Program-made: the position numbers and the translations under genes
Assembly: GCA_029242355.1 (NCBI GenBank)
Contig: JAQWUC010000033.1
Coordinates: 1 to 34,043, forward strand
Source: Paracoccaceae bacterium
GTDB lineage: Bacteria; Pseudomonadota; Alphaproteobacteria; Rhodobacterales; Rhodobacteraceae
Length of the DNA: 34,043 nt
Direction of reading: 5' to 3'
Notes under the pieces: model-generated
What the model was told of the DNA's origin: nothing
Seen by the model: the letters and a program-made list of their open reading frames with translations, nothing else
Databases searched by the model: none
In this document: in pieces, positions 15,067-23,764 of the stretch
How the letters are laid out: every line of letters starts with the position of its first letter
Position numbering within the stretch: position 1 is the stretch's first letter

Positions 15067-15802
15067 CTCTTCCACCGGATAAATCGAAAACGGCTCCAGT
15101 AGAAAAAGAGTTTTCTTCAGAACAAAGCCAAGCGATCATTGACGCCGCTTCAGTTACTTCTAGGAAACGACCTCGTGGGATCTTACTAAGCATGAAATCA
15201 ATGTGTTCTTGTGACATTTGATCAAATATTCTTGTTTTTGCAGCCGCCGGTGTTACGCAGTTAATAGCGATGTTTAAGTCGGCATGTTCTTTTCCTAAGG
15301 ATTTAGTAAGTGCGATTACGCCAGCTTTGGAAGTTGAATAAGGTGCTGCATTTGGGTTTCCTTCTTTTCCAGCTACGGACGCAATATTGACAATTCGCCC
15401 ATAGTTATTCGCAACCATATACGGTATAGTAGCTCTACACATGTTGAATGTGCCATCTAAATTGATCTCTAAAATTTGCTTCCAATCGTTGAATTTGTAA
15501 TCAATAACTTTCGCATTTGGTCCTGCAATGCCTGCACTATTTACTAAAATATCTATGCTACCCAAGGATTGGTGGATTTCCTTTAAATTACGTTCAACTA
15601 GGTCTGGTTTGGTAATATCTAAATTATGAAATGAAGACCTATCAGGCATTGCAGCCAGGGCAGTTTGAGCGAAAACTTCATCAATATCAACGATTACTAC
15701 ATGGGCGCCAGATTCATACATTCGGGTTGCAACTGACAGTCCTATGCCCTGTGCTCCACCAGTCACTAAAGCTATTTTGCCCGATAAGTCATACTTGTTC
15801 AT
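15056..15802 (-). CDS. SDR family oxidoreductase, FabG-like
   Basis: NAD(P)-dependent dehydrogenase of 248 residues, the typical FabG or sugar-dehydrogenase length. The cofactor motif TGGAQGIG lies at residues 14-21, Asp39 after strand two favours NAD(H), NSAG at 88-91, and the catalytic residues are Ser142, Tyr155, Lys159 (YSTSK). The ATG at 15802 follows GGAGAAACCAT. It is divergent from the enolase-superfamily gene over about 100 bases. Together with that dehydratase and the SMP-30 lactonase downstream, it fits a hydroxy-acid or 2-keto-3-deoxy-sugar-acid dehydrogenase of a non-phosphorylating sugar pathway; the exact sugar is unknown. Confidence 0.85.
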   Translation of the reverse strand: MNKYDLSGKIALVTGGAQGIGLSVATRMYESGAHVVIVDIDEVFAQTALAAMPDRSSFHNLDITKPDLVERNLKEIHQSLGSIDILVNSAGIAGPNAKVIDYKFNDWKQILEINLDGTFNMCRATIPYMVANNYGRIVNIASVAGKEGNPNAAPYSTSKAGVIALTKSLGKEHADLNIAINCVTPAAAKTRIFDQMSQEHIDFMLSKIPRGRFLEVTEAASMIAWLCSEENSFSTGAVFDLSGGRATY

Positions 15803-15906
15803 ATGGTTTCTCCAAAAATTTATTGGCGCTTGCTTTGAAATGTTATACCTTGGTTATAGAATTTCCAATGCAAAGTAAATCAATATGACTAGGATGAATT
15901 AATAAA

Positions 15907-17082
15907 ATGAGTAAAATTATTAAAGTAGAGATTCATGAATTTTCTCATAAAGTAAAAAATTTAGGTTTGATTACAAACGCTAATACAATTGGTGCTGTCG
16001 GATTTTCAAAAGGAGAAGAGATAGAGTTAGAAAAATATGCTGTAGTGGTTGCAACTTCTGACGGCGTACGGGGTGAATATGTTACTCATTGGGGAGGAAA
16101 TTCTGTTGCGTGTTCACAGACCAAGATGTTGGCACCTAAACTTTTAGATTATAGAGCGGATGAAAGAGAACGAATTTATGATGATTTCAAGCGTGAATTA
16201 AGACAATTTGATCATATGGGTCATGGTCCTATAGATATAGCGCTTTGGGATTGGGCAGGAAAAAAATTAAGTAGTTCTATAAGTTTATTGCTTGGTAGCT
16301 ATCGATCTAAACTTCCTGCGTATGCGAGCACCTATCATGGTGATAGGAATGGAGGATTAGACTCAAAAGAAGCTTTTGCGGCCTTTGCGGAGGAATGTTT
16401 TGGCATTGGTTACAAGGCTTTTAAAATTCATGGGTGGCATGAAGGTAATGCAAAAGAGGAGGCTGACAATCTTCTTCATGTTGCAAAAAAAGTTGGTGAT
16501 AAAATGACACTTATGATTGATCCTGCTTGCCAACTACGTACTTTTTCTGATGCGCTTTACGTTGGCCACGCATGCGACGATGCTGGTTATTTTTGGCTAG
16601 AGGACCCGTATCGGGATAGTGGAGTATCATCATTCGCCCATAAACGCTTAAGAGAAAATATAAAAACACCTATCCTTCAAACTGAGCATATTCGAGGACT
16701 TGAACCTAAAGCGGATTTTTTAATCGCTGGTGGAACTGATTTCCTTCGATCAGATCCTGAGTATGACATGGGTATCACCGGTTCAATGAAAATAGCTCAT
16801 CTTGGAGAGTCTTTTGGAATGGACGTCGAAGTACATGCTTGTGGGCCAGCTCATCGACATGTGATGGGAGCAATGAGAAATTCCAATTTTTATGAAGTAG
16901 CTTTAGTTGGCCCTGATTGTCCTAATACTATGGCACCAGTTTATCAATGCGGTTATACTGATATGATTGATTGTATTGATAAAAATGGTTATGTTGATGT
17001 TCCTGCAGGCCCCGGACTTGGTGTGGTTTATGACTGGGATTTTATAAAGGCTAATACTAAGGCAGTAACAATATTTGATTGA
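15907..17082 (+). CDS. Mandelate racemase/enolase-superfamily sugar acid dehydratase
   Basis: Enolase-superfamily enzyme of 391 residues that abstracts a proton alpha to a carboxylate, most likely dehydrating an acid sugar. Visible residues are the KxH catalytic pair Lys173/His175 (AFKIHGW), metal ligands Asp205 (MIDPAC), Glu232 (LEDPY) and Glu260 (QTEHI), and a His-Asp dyad probably formed by Asp283 and His310 (VEVHACGPAH). The KxH form and the dyad place it in the mandelate racemase group. It is divergent from the SDR gene and convergent with the M24 peptidase gene (10-base gap). The substrate cannot be deduced. Confidence 0.85.
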   Translation: MSKIIKVEIHEFSHKVKNLGLITNANTIGAVGFSKGEEIELEKYAVVVATSDGVRGEYVTHWGGNSVACSQTKMLAPKLLDYRADERERIYDDFKRELRQFDHMGHGPIDIALWDWAGKKLSSSISLLLGSYRSKLPAYASTYHGDRNGGLDSKEAFAAFAEECFGIGYKAFKIHGWHEGNAKEEADNLLHVAKKVGDKMTLMIDPACQLRTFSDALYVGHACDDAGYFWLEDPYRDSGVSSFAHKRLRENIKTPILQTEHIRGLEPKADFLIAGGTDFLRSDPEYDMGITGSMKIAHLGESFGMDVEVHACGPAHRHVMGAMRNSNFYEVALVGPDCPNTMAPVYQCGYTDMIDCIDKNGYVDVPAGPGLGVVYDWDFIKANTKAVTIFD

Positions 17083-17092
17083 GCTGTTATGC

Positions 17093-18307
17093 TTAGTCTT
17101 GGCCAAATGGGTTGTCGATGGATAGAGCTGGAGTTGTAAACCATTTTGGTCCACTTGATGTCATATAAATATGATCTTCTAATCGTACGCCAAACTCGCC
17201 ATACATACAGATCATGGGCTCATTTGAAAAACACATACCCTCGGCAATATTGTCAGTGTTTCCTTTTACTATATATGGATGTTCATGAATATCTAGACCA
17301 AGACCGTGGCCTGCTCTGTGAGGAAGACCTGGAGTTTTATATCCGGGCCCCAATCCAAATTTTTCCAAGTAATTTCGCGCTGCGCTGTCAAGATTTTCGC
17401 AAGGAGCTCCAATTTGAGCGGCTTCAAATAGGGCATTTTGAGCTCCTCGCTCCACCTCCCAAATTTTACGTTGTTTTTGTGTTGGTTTTCCAAATACATA
17501 CGTTCGTGTTATGTCAGAATAATAACCGCCAACAGTTGCTCCCATATCGAGCAATACAATATCACCTTCTTGAAGTGATTGGGAGTAGGAGACCCCATGA
17601 GGATAAGCGCTGGCCTCTCCAAATAAAACAATATTAAATGCTGGTGGTGTGTCAGATCCAAGCTTTTTGTGCGCGGTTGAAACAAAATTTTGGACTTCGC
17701 CAGTAGTTATCCCCGGATATAAAATTCTTGCAGTGCGCCTTTGTACCTCCAGAGCTACATTCATTGCAGTTTGTATAAGTTTTATCTCATTTTGACTCTT
17801 AATTTCGCGACAATTTTTTGTGATTACTTGGGCATTAACGAATTTATGCGTTTTATTAGCTTTTTGTAGTGCATCAAAAATAAAAAAAGGAGTATTTTCG
17901 TCTATTGCTATTGTTCCTTTAGAAATTTCAAGATGGGAAAAACATTTCATAGTTATAATTGCAGGATCTTCATCTTCTTCCCATGTAAAAATTTCCCCAG
18001 AAATCGTTATCAAAGTTTTTGTTTTTTGTTTTTCAAATGTCGGTGTAATGTAGATTATGTCTCCCAATTTATTAATTATTGCAGCATGAAGGCGCTCAGA
18101 GAGACATATATCTAAGTTAACAAAATAGCGAAGGTTTGTGGAACAACTTAAGAAAATAGCATCCACATTATATTTTTTCATTAGGTTGGTTGCTTTTTTA
18201 ATACGCTCATAATATTCAGACTTGGGAATAGCTTTTACATTTTTTGATAAGACCTGCATGGAGCGCAATTCTTTTTCAATCGTTGATCCACCTACACCTA
18301 ATGTCAT
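17093..18307 (-). CDS. M24 family Xaa-Pro peptidase-like metallohydrolase
   Basis: A 404-residue protein with the creatinase-like N-terminal domain (about 35-175) and the pita-bread catalytic domain (about 180-400). The five dimetal ligands are all visible in order: Asp in LLDMGA, Asp in YYSDITRTY, His in HRAGHGLGLDIHE, Glu in SNEPMI and Glu in VRLEDH. This favours an aminopeptidase P/prolidase-type hydrolase. The DMSP lyase DddP belongs to the same superfamily, but the intact peptidase motif set argues against it. The ATG at 18307 follows AAGGGATTTC. Position near the dehydratase gene is probably incidental, although the family also contains small-amide hydrolases. Confidence 0.85.
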   Translation of the reverse strand: MTLGVGGSTIEKELRSMQVLSKNVKAIPKSEYYERIKKATNLMKKYNVDAIFLSCSTNLRYFVNLDICLSERLHAAIINKLGDIIYITPTFEKQKTKTLITISGEIFTWEEDEDPAIITMKCFSHLEISKGTIAIDENTPFFIFDALQKANKTHKFVNAQVITKNCREIKSQNEIKLIQTAMNVALEVQRRTARILYPGITTGEVQNFVSTAHKKLGSDTPPAFNIVLFGEASAYPHGVSYSQSLQEGDIVLLDMGATVGGYYSDITRTYVFGKPTQKQRKIWEVERGAQNALFEAAQIGAPCENLDSAARNYLEKFGLGPGYKTPGLPHRAGHGLGLDIHEHPYIVKGNTDNIAEGMCFSNEPMICMYGEFGVRLEDHIYMTSSGPKWFTTPALSIDNPFGQD

Positions 18308-18366
18308 TTTGAAATCCCTTGATTTTTAAATTTTCTGTTTAAATCTACGAAATTGTTCTAGTACAA

Positions 18367-18393
18367 GTCATTATAATTTTTAAGCATAATGAC
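18367..18393. repeat. Inverted repeat upstream of the M24 and permease genes
   Basis: GTCATTAT (18367-18374) and ATAATGAC (18386-18393) are perfectly complementary arms around an 11-base centre, in the 223-base gap between the divergent M24 and DMT permease genes. The spacing suits a dimeric regulator binding site shared by both; a hairpin is also possible. Nothing else in the gap is recognisable. Confidence 0.35.
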
Positions 18394-18530
18394 ATCGATT
18401 CTCAATTCTCACCAATAATAGTATTGACGGATCGTTAAAATTTTTATGGTTCCTTAAAAAAGAACTAAAGTTAAGTGGTAATTTCTTTTTAATTAAAAAT
18501 AGGGAAACAAGAGCAATTGGATTTTTTTAA

Positions 18531-19379
18531 ATGAGTTTAGTTACCTTTGTTGCAGTTATTGGAGCAGCTCTACTTCATGCCTCATGGAATACTTTACTTA
18601 AAAGTGGACATGATAAAGTTTTGAGTATGGCTGGCATTGTAGTCGGACACATTCCTTTTGGTATCGCGGCGCTTTTTTTTGTTCCATTTCCATCAACTCA
18701 GAGTCTTCCTTACCTTGGTGCCAGTATTGTTCTCCATGCAGGGTATCAATTTTTTTTATTAAAATCTTATCAAATTGGCGATCTTACACAGGTTTATCCC
18801 TTGGCTCGTGGTTCAGCCCCAATCTTGGTCACAGTCTTTTCAGTGGTCGTACTTGGAGTGAAGTTGGAATCATTACAGTTGTTGGCTGTTTTGGTAATCA
18901 CTACTGGAATTATTAGTTTAGCTTTAGCTCGTCGTGACGACGGTCAATTTAATTTTAAAGCCAATAAGTTTGCATTGATTACTGGTCTTTTTATTGCTTC
19001 TTATTCAATGGTTGATGGATTGGGTGCTCGTGTTTCAGAAAATTCGTGGGGATTCTATAGCTGTTTGACAATTGGTAATGGTATAGTTGTGATATGCTAT
19101 CTCGTATTAACAAAACCGGTCACGCTTGTTGATTTGGCCTCTAAAGGACGTAAAGTTTTTGTAATTGGCGGAGGGGCATCTTTCCTAGCATATGGAATCG
19201 TTACATGGGCATTTACTCAAGCGCCTATTGCTCTCGTAATGGCATTAAGAGAAACAAGTATTATTTTCGCTCTGTTGATGGGAGTCTTTTTTTTGAAGGA
19301 ACGCTTAAGTTTTATTAAAGTATGCTCTACTTTCTTAACATTATTTGGCGCTATGTTGTTACGGTTTACTAAAAACTAA
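18531..19379 (+). CDS. DMT superfamily (EamA) permease
   Basis: Integral membrane transporter of 282 residues with ten predicted hydrophobic segments in two EamA-like halves. The first half starts AALLHASWNTLLKSG and has DLTQVYPLARGSAPI; the second ends ALVMALRETSIIFALLMG. These are typical DMT/EamA signatures. The start ATG at 18531 has only a weak upstream ribosome-binding site. It lies 122 bases upstream of the SMP-30 lactonase gene on the same strand and may bring in the substrate of that route, or export a metabolite. The substrate is not predictable from sequence. Confidence 0.83.
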   Translation: MSLVTFVAVIGAALLHASWNTLLKSGHDKVLSMAGIVVGHIPFGIAALFFVPFPSTQSLPYLGASIVLHAGYQFFLLKSYQIGDLTQVYPLARGSAPILVTVFSVVVLGVKLESLQLLAVLVITTGIISLALARRDDGQFNFKANKFALITGLFIASYSMVDGLGARVSENSWGFYSCLTIGNGIVVICYLVLTKPVTLVDLASKGRKVFVIGGGASFLAYGIVTWAFTQAPIALVMALRETSIIFALLMGVFFLKERLSFIKVCSTFLTLFGAMLLRFTKN

Positions 19380-19501
19380 CGACGATCCTTTTTTCTTAAT
19401 GTTCCTTAAGTTAAAAGTGATTGGGTCTTAACAATAATAGTAGAGTGCAATGTGCAGTTTATGATAACATGCAGGTAATTGAATTTATGTTTGGAGGTAC
19501 C

Positions 19502-20374
19502 ATGAAGCAGGTAGAAATATTTGACGCTACCTTGTGTGCTCTGGGGGAGGGTCCAATTTGGCATCCGTTGAGAAAAAGTTTGATTTGGTTCGATATAATG
19601 GGAAAACAATTATTAGAGCGTGATATTTACTCTTCCCAAGCAAAAAAATTAAATTTTGACGATTATGTCTCTGCAGCCGGTTGGATTAATGAAAATGAAT
19701 TGCTTATGGCTACTTCAAGTGCTTTGGTGAAGATAAATATTGACACAGGTGACATGGTAAAGATCGTTAATTTGGAAGAACAAAATAACCTAACACGATG
19801 TAACGATGGTAGAACTGATCCATATGGAGGCTTTTGGATTGGTACAATGGGAATAAAAATGGAGCAAAAGTTAGGTACAATTTATCGTTATTATAAAGGA
19901 GAACTTCGGAAACTGTTCACTCCTATTTCTATTCCGAATTCAATTTGTTTCTCGCCGTGCGGAAAAATCGGGTATTTCACAGATACAGTTCCTGGTTTAA
20001 TCTTACGTGTAGAGCTCGATTCTGCAGGTTGGCCAAAATCAAAACCAGAAGTTGTTCTTGATTGTCGAAAGGATGGTTTGAATCCCGATGGTTCAGTAGT
20101 GGATCAGGATGGGTGTATTTGGAACGCTCAGTGGGGTGCTTCGCGGGTTGCTCGTTATTCTCCTAATGGGGAGTTATTAACTACTTTGGAGTTTGATGTT
20201 CCTCAGACTAGTTGTCCTGAATTTGGTGGTGACAATTTGTCAACGCTTTTTGTAACGAGTGCCAGTGTAGATTTATCAGAAAGTCAACTTCAGAAAGCTC
20301 CAATGTCTGGCGCCTTATTTTCGGTGAAAACAAATTATAAGGGCCAAAAGGCACACCAGATTTTACTCAGTTAA
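19502..20374 (+). CDS. SMP-30/gluconolactonase family protein
   Basis: Six-bladed beta-propeller lactonase of 290 residues, expected to hydrolyse a sugar lactone to the acid that an enolase-superfamily dehydratase could then use. It begins MKQVEIFDATLCALGEGPIW, where the Glu of GEGP is the family's first metal ligand. NSICFSPCGKIGYFTDT and LNPDGSVVDQDGCIW supply the conserved Asn and Asp. The ATG at 19502 is chosen over 19421, because GGAGG sits six bases before it and the domain starts there. With the SDR, dehydratase and permease genes, it suggests oxidation of a sugar through lactone, acid and 2-keto-3-deoxy-acid. Confidence 0.87.
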   Translation: MKQVEIFDATLCALGEGPIWHPLRKSLIWFDIMGKQLLERDIYSSQAKKLNFDDYVSAAGWINENELLMATSSALVKINIDTGDMVKIVNLEEQNNLTRCNDGRTDPYGGFWIGTMGIKMEQKLGTIYRYYKGELRKLFTPISIPNSICFSPCGKIGYFTDTVPGLILRVELDSAGWPKSKPEVVLDCRKDGLNPDGSVVDQDGCIWNAQWGASRVARYSPNGELLTTLEFDVPQTSCPEFGGDNLSTLFVTSASVDLSESQLQKAPMSGALFSVKTNYKGQKAHQILLS

Positions 20375-20386
20375 CTATAATAAAAG

Positions 20387-21010
20387 CTACCCGCTGGTTA
20401 TGTCCACGAATTGACCTTGAAAACCATTTAGATAACCAAAATTTTTATTCGTTGTTTTTGTTGAAAGAAGTGAGAAAATTTTGTTCTGATCGTCTATAAA
20501 AAGTTCTACCCTTGGAATGAATACTTTACCTTTTTTGTTTAGGTCTCTTTTGAACGTTGTAATTTGATCTGAAGGAATTCCCATGTTTTTAAGTAAATCA
20601 GGAAAATAGACTTCCGTAGTTTTATTTAAATAAGGAAAGAATCTTTTAAAGTTATTGTTAACGCGTACAACCCGAAGATTTTCATCTGCAAAATAGGCGG
20701 CAGTTATAGCATTTTCAAAATTAAAGAAACTTAATTCCACAATTTTCTTCTCATTTATAAATTCTTGTACATTATTTATAATACTTTGAAGTTTTCCAGT
20801 GATCGCGCCCCAAGTAGTTACGCAGTAGGGAACACAATATGTCAGAGCAACTTTTAGTGGGTGGGGGTAATTGCCGACCAATATATCATCGCCATGGTTA
20901 ATGCTCGTTAGAATAGTTCCAACTACACAAGCTGTTAAGAATGCTTTGACTGGGGTTCCACCGCCAAACGCAAGTTCGACAAAGCTTTGATTTTTCTTAT
21001 GAAATTCCAT
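20387..21010 (-). CDS. NrtS-like membrane domain fused to a PAS-like domain
   Basis: A 207-residue two-part protein. Residues about 20-75 (VKAFLTACVVGTILTSINHG, then KVALTYCVPYCVTTW) match the pattern of NrtS, a small two-helix nitrate/nitrite transporter described in marine cyanobacteria: helix, INxGD, second helix with LTYxVPYxV. Residues about 82-207 (LSFFNFENAITAAYFADENL ... YLNGFQGQFVDIT) are a PAS-like sensor domain. That domain is about 50 percent identical, by eye over about 125 positions, to the N-terminal domain of the divergent cyclase. The gene is monocistronic on the minus strand with AAGAGA before the ATG. Inference: a membrane protein that couples anion passage or sensing to a cytoplasmic sensor. 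Confidence 0.72.
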   Translation of the reverse strand: MEFHKKNQSFVELAFGGGTPVKAFLTACVVGTILTSINHGDDILVGNYPHPLKVALTYCVPYCVTTWGAITGKLQSIINNVQEFINEKKIVELSFFNFENAITAAYFADENLRVVRVNNNFKRFFPYLNKTTEVYFPDLLKNMGIPSDQITTFKRDLNKKGKVFIPRVELFIDDQNKIFSLLSTKTTNKNFGYLNGFQGQFVDITSG

Positions 21011-21132
21011 AAAGCGTTCTCTTCAGTCGTTTTGAAAGTCGGTGATTGACCTGACCATAGTTTTAAATTTCCTAAAAGGCTATCCTTTTTCTATGCTTGA
21101 ATTTGATTGAAATTTATATATAGCGTACTGAG

Positions 21133-21175
21133 TTGAATTCATTATGCTATGGTGTTACGAATTGAAACCATTATG
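21133..21175. repeat. Direct repeat upstream of the PAS-cyclase gene
   Basis: TTGAATTCATTATG (21133-21146) recurs as TTGAAACCATTATG (21162-21175), 12 of 14 bases identical with a 29-base offset, in the gap between the NrtS-PAS and PAS-cyclase genes. Further TTGAA copies lie just upstream near 21098 and 21109. It may be a regulator site for one or both genes. A short AAAAGG/CCTTTT hairpin is at 21074-21089. Confidence 0.3.
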
Positions 21176-21246
21176 TTGCTAGAATTTTTTATATTTTCTT
21201 TGTGAGAGATTACTAATGGACAAAATATTTGGCTGAGTATTAAAAA

Positions 21247-22527
21247 ATGCAGATAGAAGATTTCGTAAAAAAACAAACCATTCTTGATTTGAGTTTTTTT
21301 AATTTCTCGAACGCTGTGACAGCTGCTTACTTTGCATCAGAAGACTTAACGATCTTGAGGGCAAATAAAAATTTTGCCACCTTTTTTCCAATACTAGCAA
21401 ACGTAGAAAATGTTTCCTTTTTAGATATTCTTGATCAATTAGGAGTCCCAAAAATCCAAATTGAAGAATTTAAAACGAGACTTAAAGAAAAAGGTCAAGT
21501 GATTATTCCGAAAGTAGAGATCACAATCGAGGAAACTACAAAAATTTATTCTCTTTTGTCAAAGGTCACAAAAAATTCAGATTTTCAGTATTTAAATGGG
21601 GTTCAAGGTCAATTTATTGACCGAACTTTAGAAAGTAAGCTAAAAGAGGAAAAGGAATTACTTCTTAATCAAAAGTTAAGGGATCAAGAAATAATTGAAG
21701 AAAAGAGTGCGCGCCTTGAAAGCATAGCAACACGATTAGCAAAATATTTATCACCACAGGTGTATAAAAGTATTTTTGATAGTGAAACTATTGACAAGGA
21801 ATCGCATAACCGACGAAATTTAACCGTATTTTTTTCTGATATAGCTAGCTTTACAGATTTAAGTGACACGTTAGAACCCGAAAAACTTGCTAAAATAATT
21901 AATAATTATTTATCTGAGATGACGACTATTGCAATAGAGTGTGGTGGTACCATCGACAAATTTATTGGTGATGCCGTGATGGTATTTTTTGGGGATCCTG
22001 AATCACTCGGCGAAGAACAAGATGCGCTTAATTGCATTGAAATGGCCCTCCAGATGCAAAAAAGAATTAAAGAACTTAGAGCATATTACGAACGTCTTGG
22101 CGTACCAGGTGGTCTTGATGTGCGAATGGGTATTTCTACTGGATTTTGCACTGTGGGTAATTTTGGATCTGACCAACGGCTGGATTATACCGCTTTAGGA
22201 AGTCCAGTTAATTTAGCCGCTCGATTGCAGGGACTTTCTCCAAAAAATGAGATCTTAATAGAAGAGGCTACACTTCAATTAGTAAAGAGCAATGTAAAAA
22301 CAGATTATTTCAATAAAATCACGCCAAAGGGGTTTTCAAGACCGATTGAAGTGCACCAAGTTGATGACTTTATTTCTGTACAACATAAAAAAAACCGTCA
22401 ACAATTCTCGCACCGTGGAAGCCACGTTGATATAAATGTGTTTGATACATCCGATATCAATGCAGCTATAGAAGAGCTGAAGAAAGTGAAAATTGAGTTT
22501 GAGGCCCGTTTAAAAAAGAGAAACTAA
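21247..22527 (+). CDS. PAS-like domain class III adenylate cyclase
   Basis: A 426-residue cytoplasmic cyclase. The PAS-like domain spans residues about 1-126, a coiled coil about 128-165, and the catalytic domain about 190-345. All active-site residues are present: metal Asp198 (FFSDIASF) and Asp242 (GDAVMVFFG), adenine-reading Lys238 and Asp313 (LDYTALG), Asn322 and Arg326 (VNLAARLQ). The Lys/Asp pair predicts cAMP rather than cGMP production. A charged, helical C-terminal tail follows (about 380-426). The PAS-like part is a close relative of that in the divergent NrtS fusion, suggesting a shared ligand or mutual interaction. Confidence 0.88.
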   Translation: MQIEDFVKKQTILDLSFFNFSNAVTAAYFASEDLTILRANKNFATFFPILANVENVSFLDILDQLGVPKIQIEEFKTRLKEKGQVIIPKVEITIEETTKIYSLLSKVTKNSDFQYLNGVQGQFIDRTLESKLKEEKELLLNQKLRDQEIIEEKSARLESIATRLAKYLSPQVYKSIFDSETIDKESHNRRNLTVFFSDIASFTDLSDTLEPEKLAKIINNYLSEMTTIAIECGGTIDKFIGDAVMVFFGDPESLGEEQDALNCIEMALQMQKRIKELRAYYERLGVPGGLDVRMGISTGFCTVGNFGSDQRLDYTALGSPVNLAARLQGLSPKNEILIEEATLQLVKSNVKTDYFNKITPKGFSRPIEVHQVDDFISVQHKKNRQQFSHRGSHVDINVFDTSDINAAIEELKKVKIEFEARLKKRN

Positions 22528-22549
22528 AGGCCTGGTCTCTCTTAGGTTT

Positions 22550-23539
22550 CTAAAGCGTTAGAACAGTTGAACCTATAGTCTTACCAGCTTCAAGGTCTTT
22601 GTGCGCCTGAGCTATGTCTTTGAATTTGTATGTTTGTTCAATGGGTATCTTTAAATCTTTTGATACTACCTTTTTAAATAAGTCCGTTGACATGGTCTGG
22701 CAGCTTTCGTGAGTGGCTAAATGAGGTTTAAACAAGGTTGGACGTGTTAATTGCAAAGAGCCTTTGGCCATTAATAAGCCAATATCTACAGGAGGAACTT
22801 TACCTGAAGTATTACCAAATGAGATCATCATTCCTAAAGGTTTTAAACAGTTCAAAGACCCTTCAAAAGTATCTTTTCCGACAGCGTCCATTACAACAGA
22901 AACACCCTTATCATTGGTAATTTCCAAACATCGTTCAGTGAAGTTTTCCGTTTTGTAATTTATCATGTGGTTGGCCCCGTATTCTAAAGCCATTTTACAT
23001 TTGTTGTTCGAGCCCGCCGTTCCAATTAGTATGATTCCCTCCGATCTAGCCCATTGACATGCCAGCAAACCTACCCCACCAGCAGCAGCATGGAATAGAA
23101 CTGTATCACCTGCATTCAAGGGAGTGGTTTTATGAAACAGGTATTGAACAGTTAATCCTTTGAGCATCATTGCCGCACCCTCTTCAAAAGATATTTCATC
23201 TGGTAATTTACACACAAGTGTGGAAGGCATTACCCTAGCCTCAGCATAGGCACCGAGGGGCGTAGATGCATATGCTACTCGATCTCCAACTTTTAAGTGT
23301 TTGACTTTGTCTCCAACTTCAAGAATTATTCCAGATGCCTCCATACCAAGCCCGCTTGGTAGTGGAACAGGGTAGATACCTCGACGATGGTAAATATCAA
23401 TAAAATTTAAACCGATAGCTTTATGTTGAACTACTATTTCTGAGTCTGAAGGTTTGCCTAGTGGCGTATCGTTAAATTTCATTACATTAACTTCTCCAGG
23501 CGAAGAGATACTAATGCTTTTTACCATTTGCTTACCCAT
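22550..23539 (-). CDS. Zinc-independent quinone oxidoreductase (MDR family)
   Basis: NADPH-dependent medium-chain reductase of 329 residues, related to QorA. It has the GroES-like N-terminal domain (KAIGLNFIDIYHRRGIYPVP is the family signature around residues 50-69) and the nucleotide-binding AAAGGVGLLACQWA. The cysteine ligands of zinc-dependent alcohol dehydrogenases are absent. Typical activity is reduction of quinones or alpha,beta-unsaturated carbonyls. The ATG at 23539 follows AAGGAATATTAA. It is a single gene converging on the cyclase gene. An acrylyl-CoA-reductase-like role is conceivable given the DMSP-lyase-family gene, but nothing in the sequence requires it. Confidence 0.87.
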   Translation of the reverse strand: MGKQMVKSISISSPGEVNVMKFNDTPLGKPSDSEIVVQHKAIGLNFIDIYHRRGIYPVPLPSGLGMEASGIILEVGDKVKHLKVGDRVAYASTPLGAYAEARVMPSTLVCKLPDEISFEEGAAMMLKGLTVQYLFHKTTPLNAGDTVLFHAAAGGVGLLACQWARSEGIILIGTAGSNNKCKMALEYGANHMINYKTENFTERCLEITNDKGVSVVMDAVGKDTFEGSLNCLKPLGMMISFGNTSGKVPPVDIGLLMAKGSLQLTRPTLFKPHLATHESCQTMSTDLFKKVVSKDLKIPIEQTYKFKDIAQAHKDLEAGKTIGSTVLTL

Positions 23540-23764
23540 TTAATATTCCTTTTTTACTTTAGCTTTTTATTAATTTGGTACTAATATTCACATTTTGCTA
23601 AAGGTAAATCATAAATAACATTTTTTATAGGGTAATCTTTCTTTCAAAAATAAACAATTTTATTGTAACGTTTTTCAGATTATAACTAACTATACGGAAT
23701 CATTGGGATTAAACGTGAACTACAGAGATGCCAATCTAATCGTAAGTTAATTAAGGAATTTGAT

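Noticed and set aside
17146-17637. 163-residue reading frame on the plus strand
   Set aside because: Lies wholly antisense to the M24 peptidase gene, whose motifs are intact; its composition is low-complexity and matches no family.
17093-18307. M24 protein as a DddP-type DMSP lyase
   Set aside because: DddP belongs to the same superfamily and a DMSP-lyase-family cupin is nearby, but the protein has the standard peptidase motif series (HRAGHGLGLDIHE, SNEPMI, VRLEDH), so a peptidase-type hydrolase is the simpler reading.
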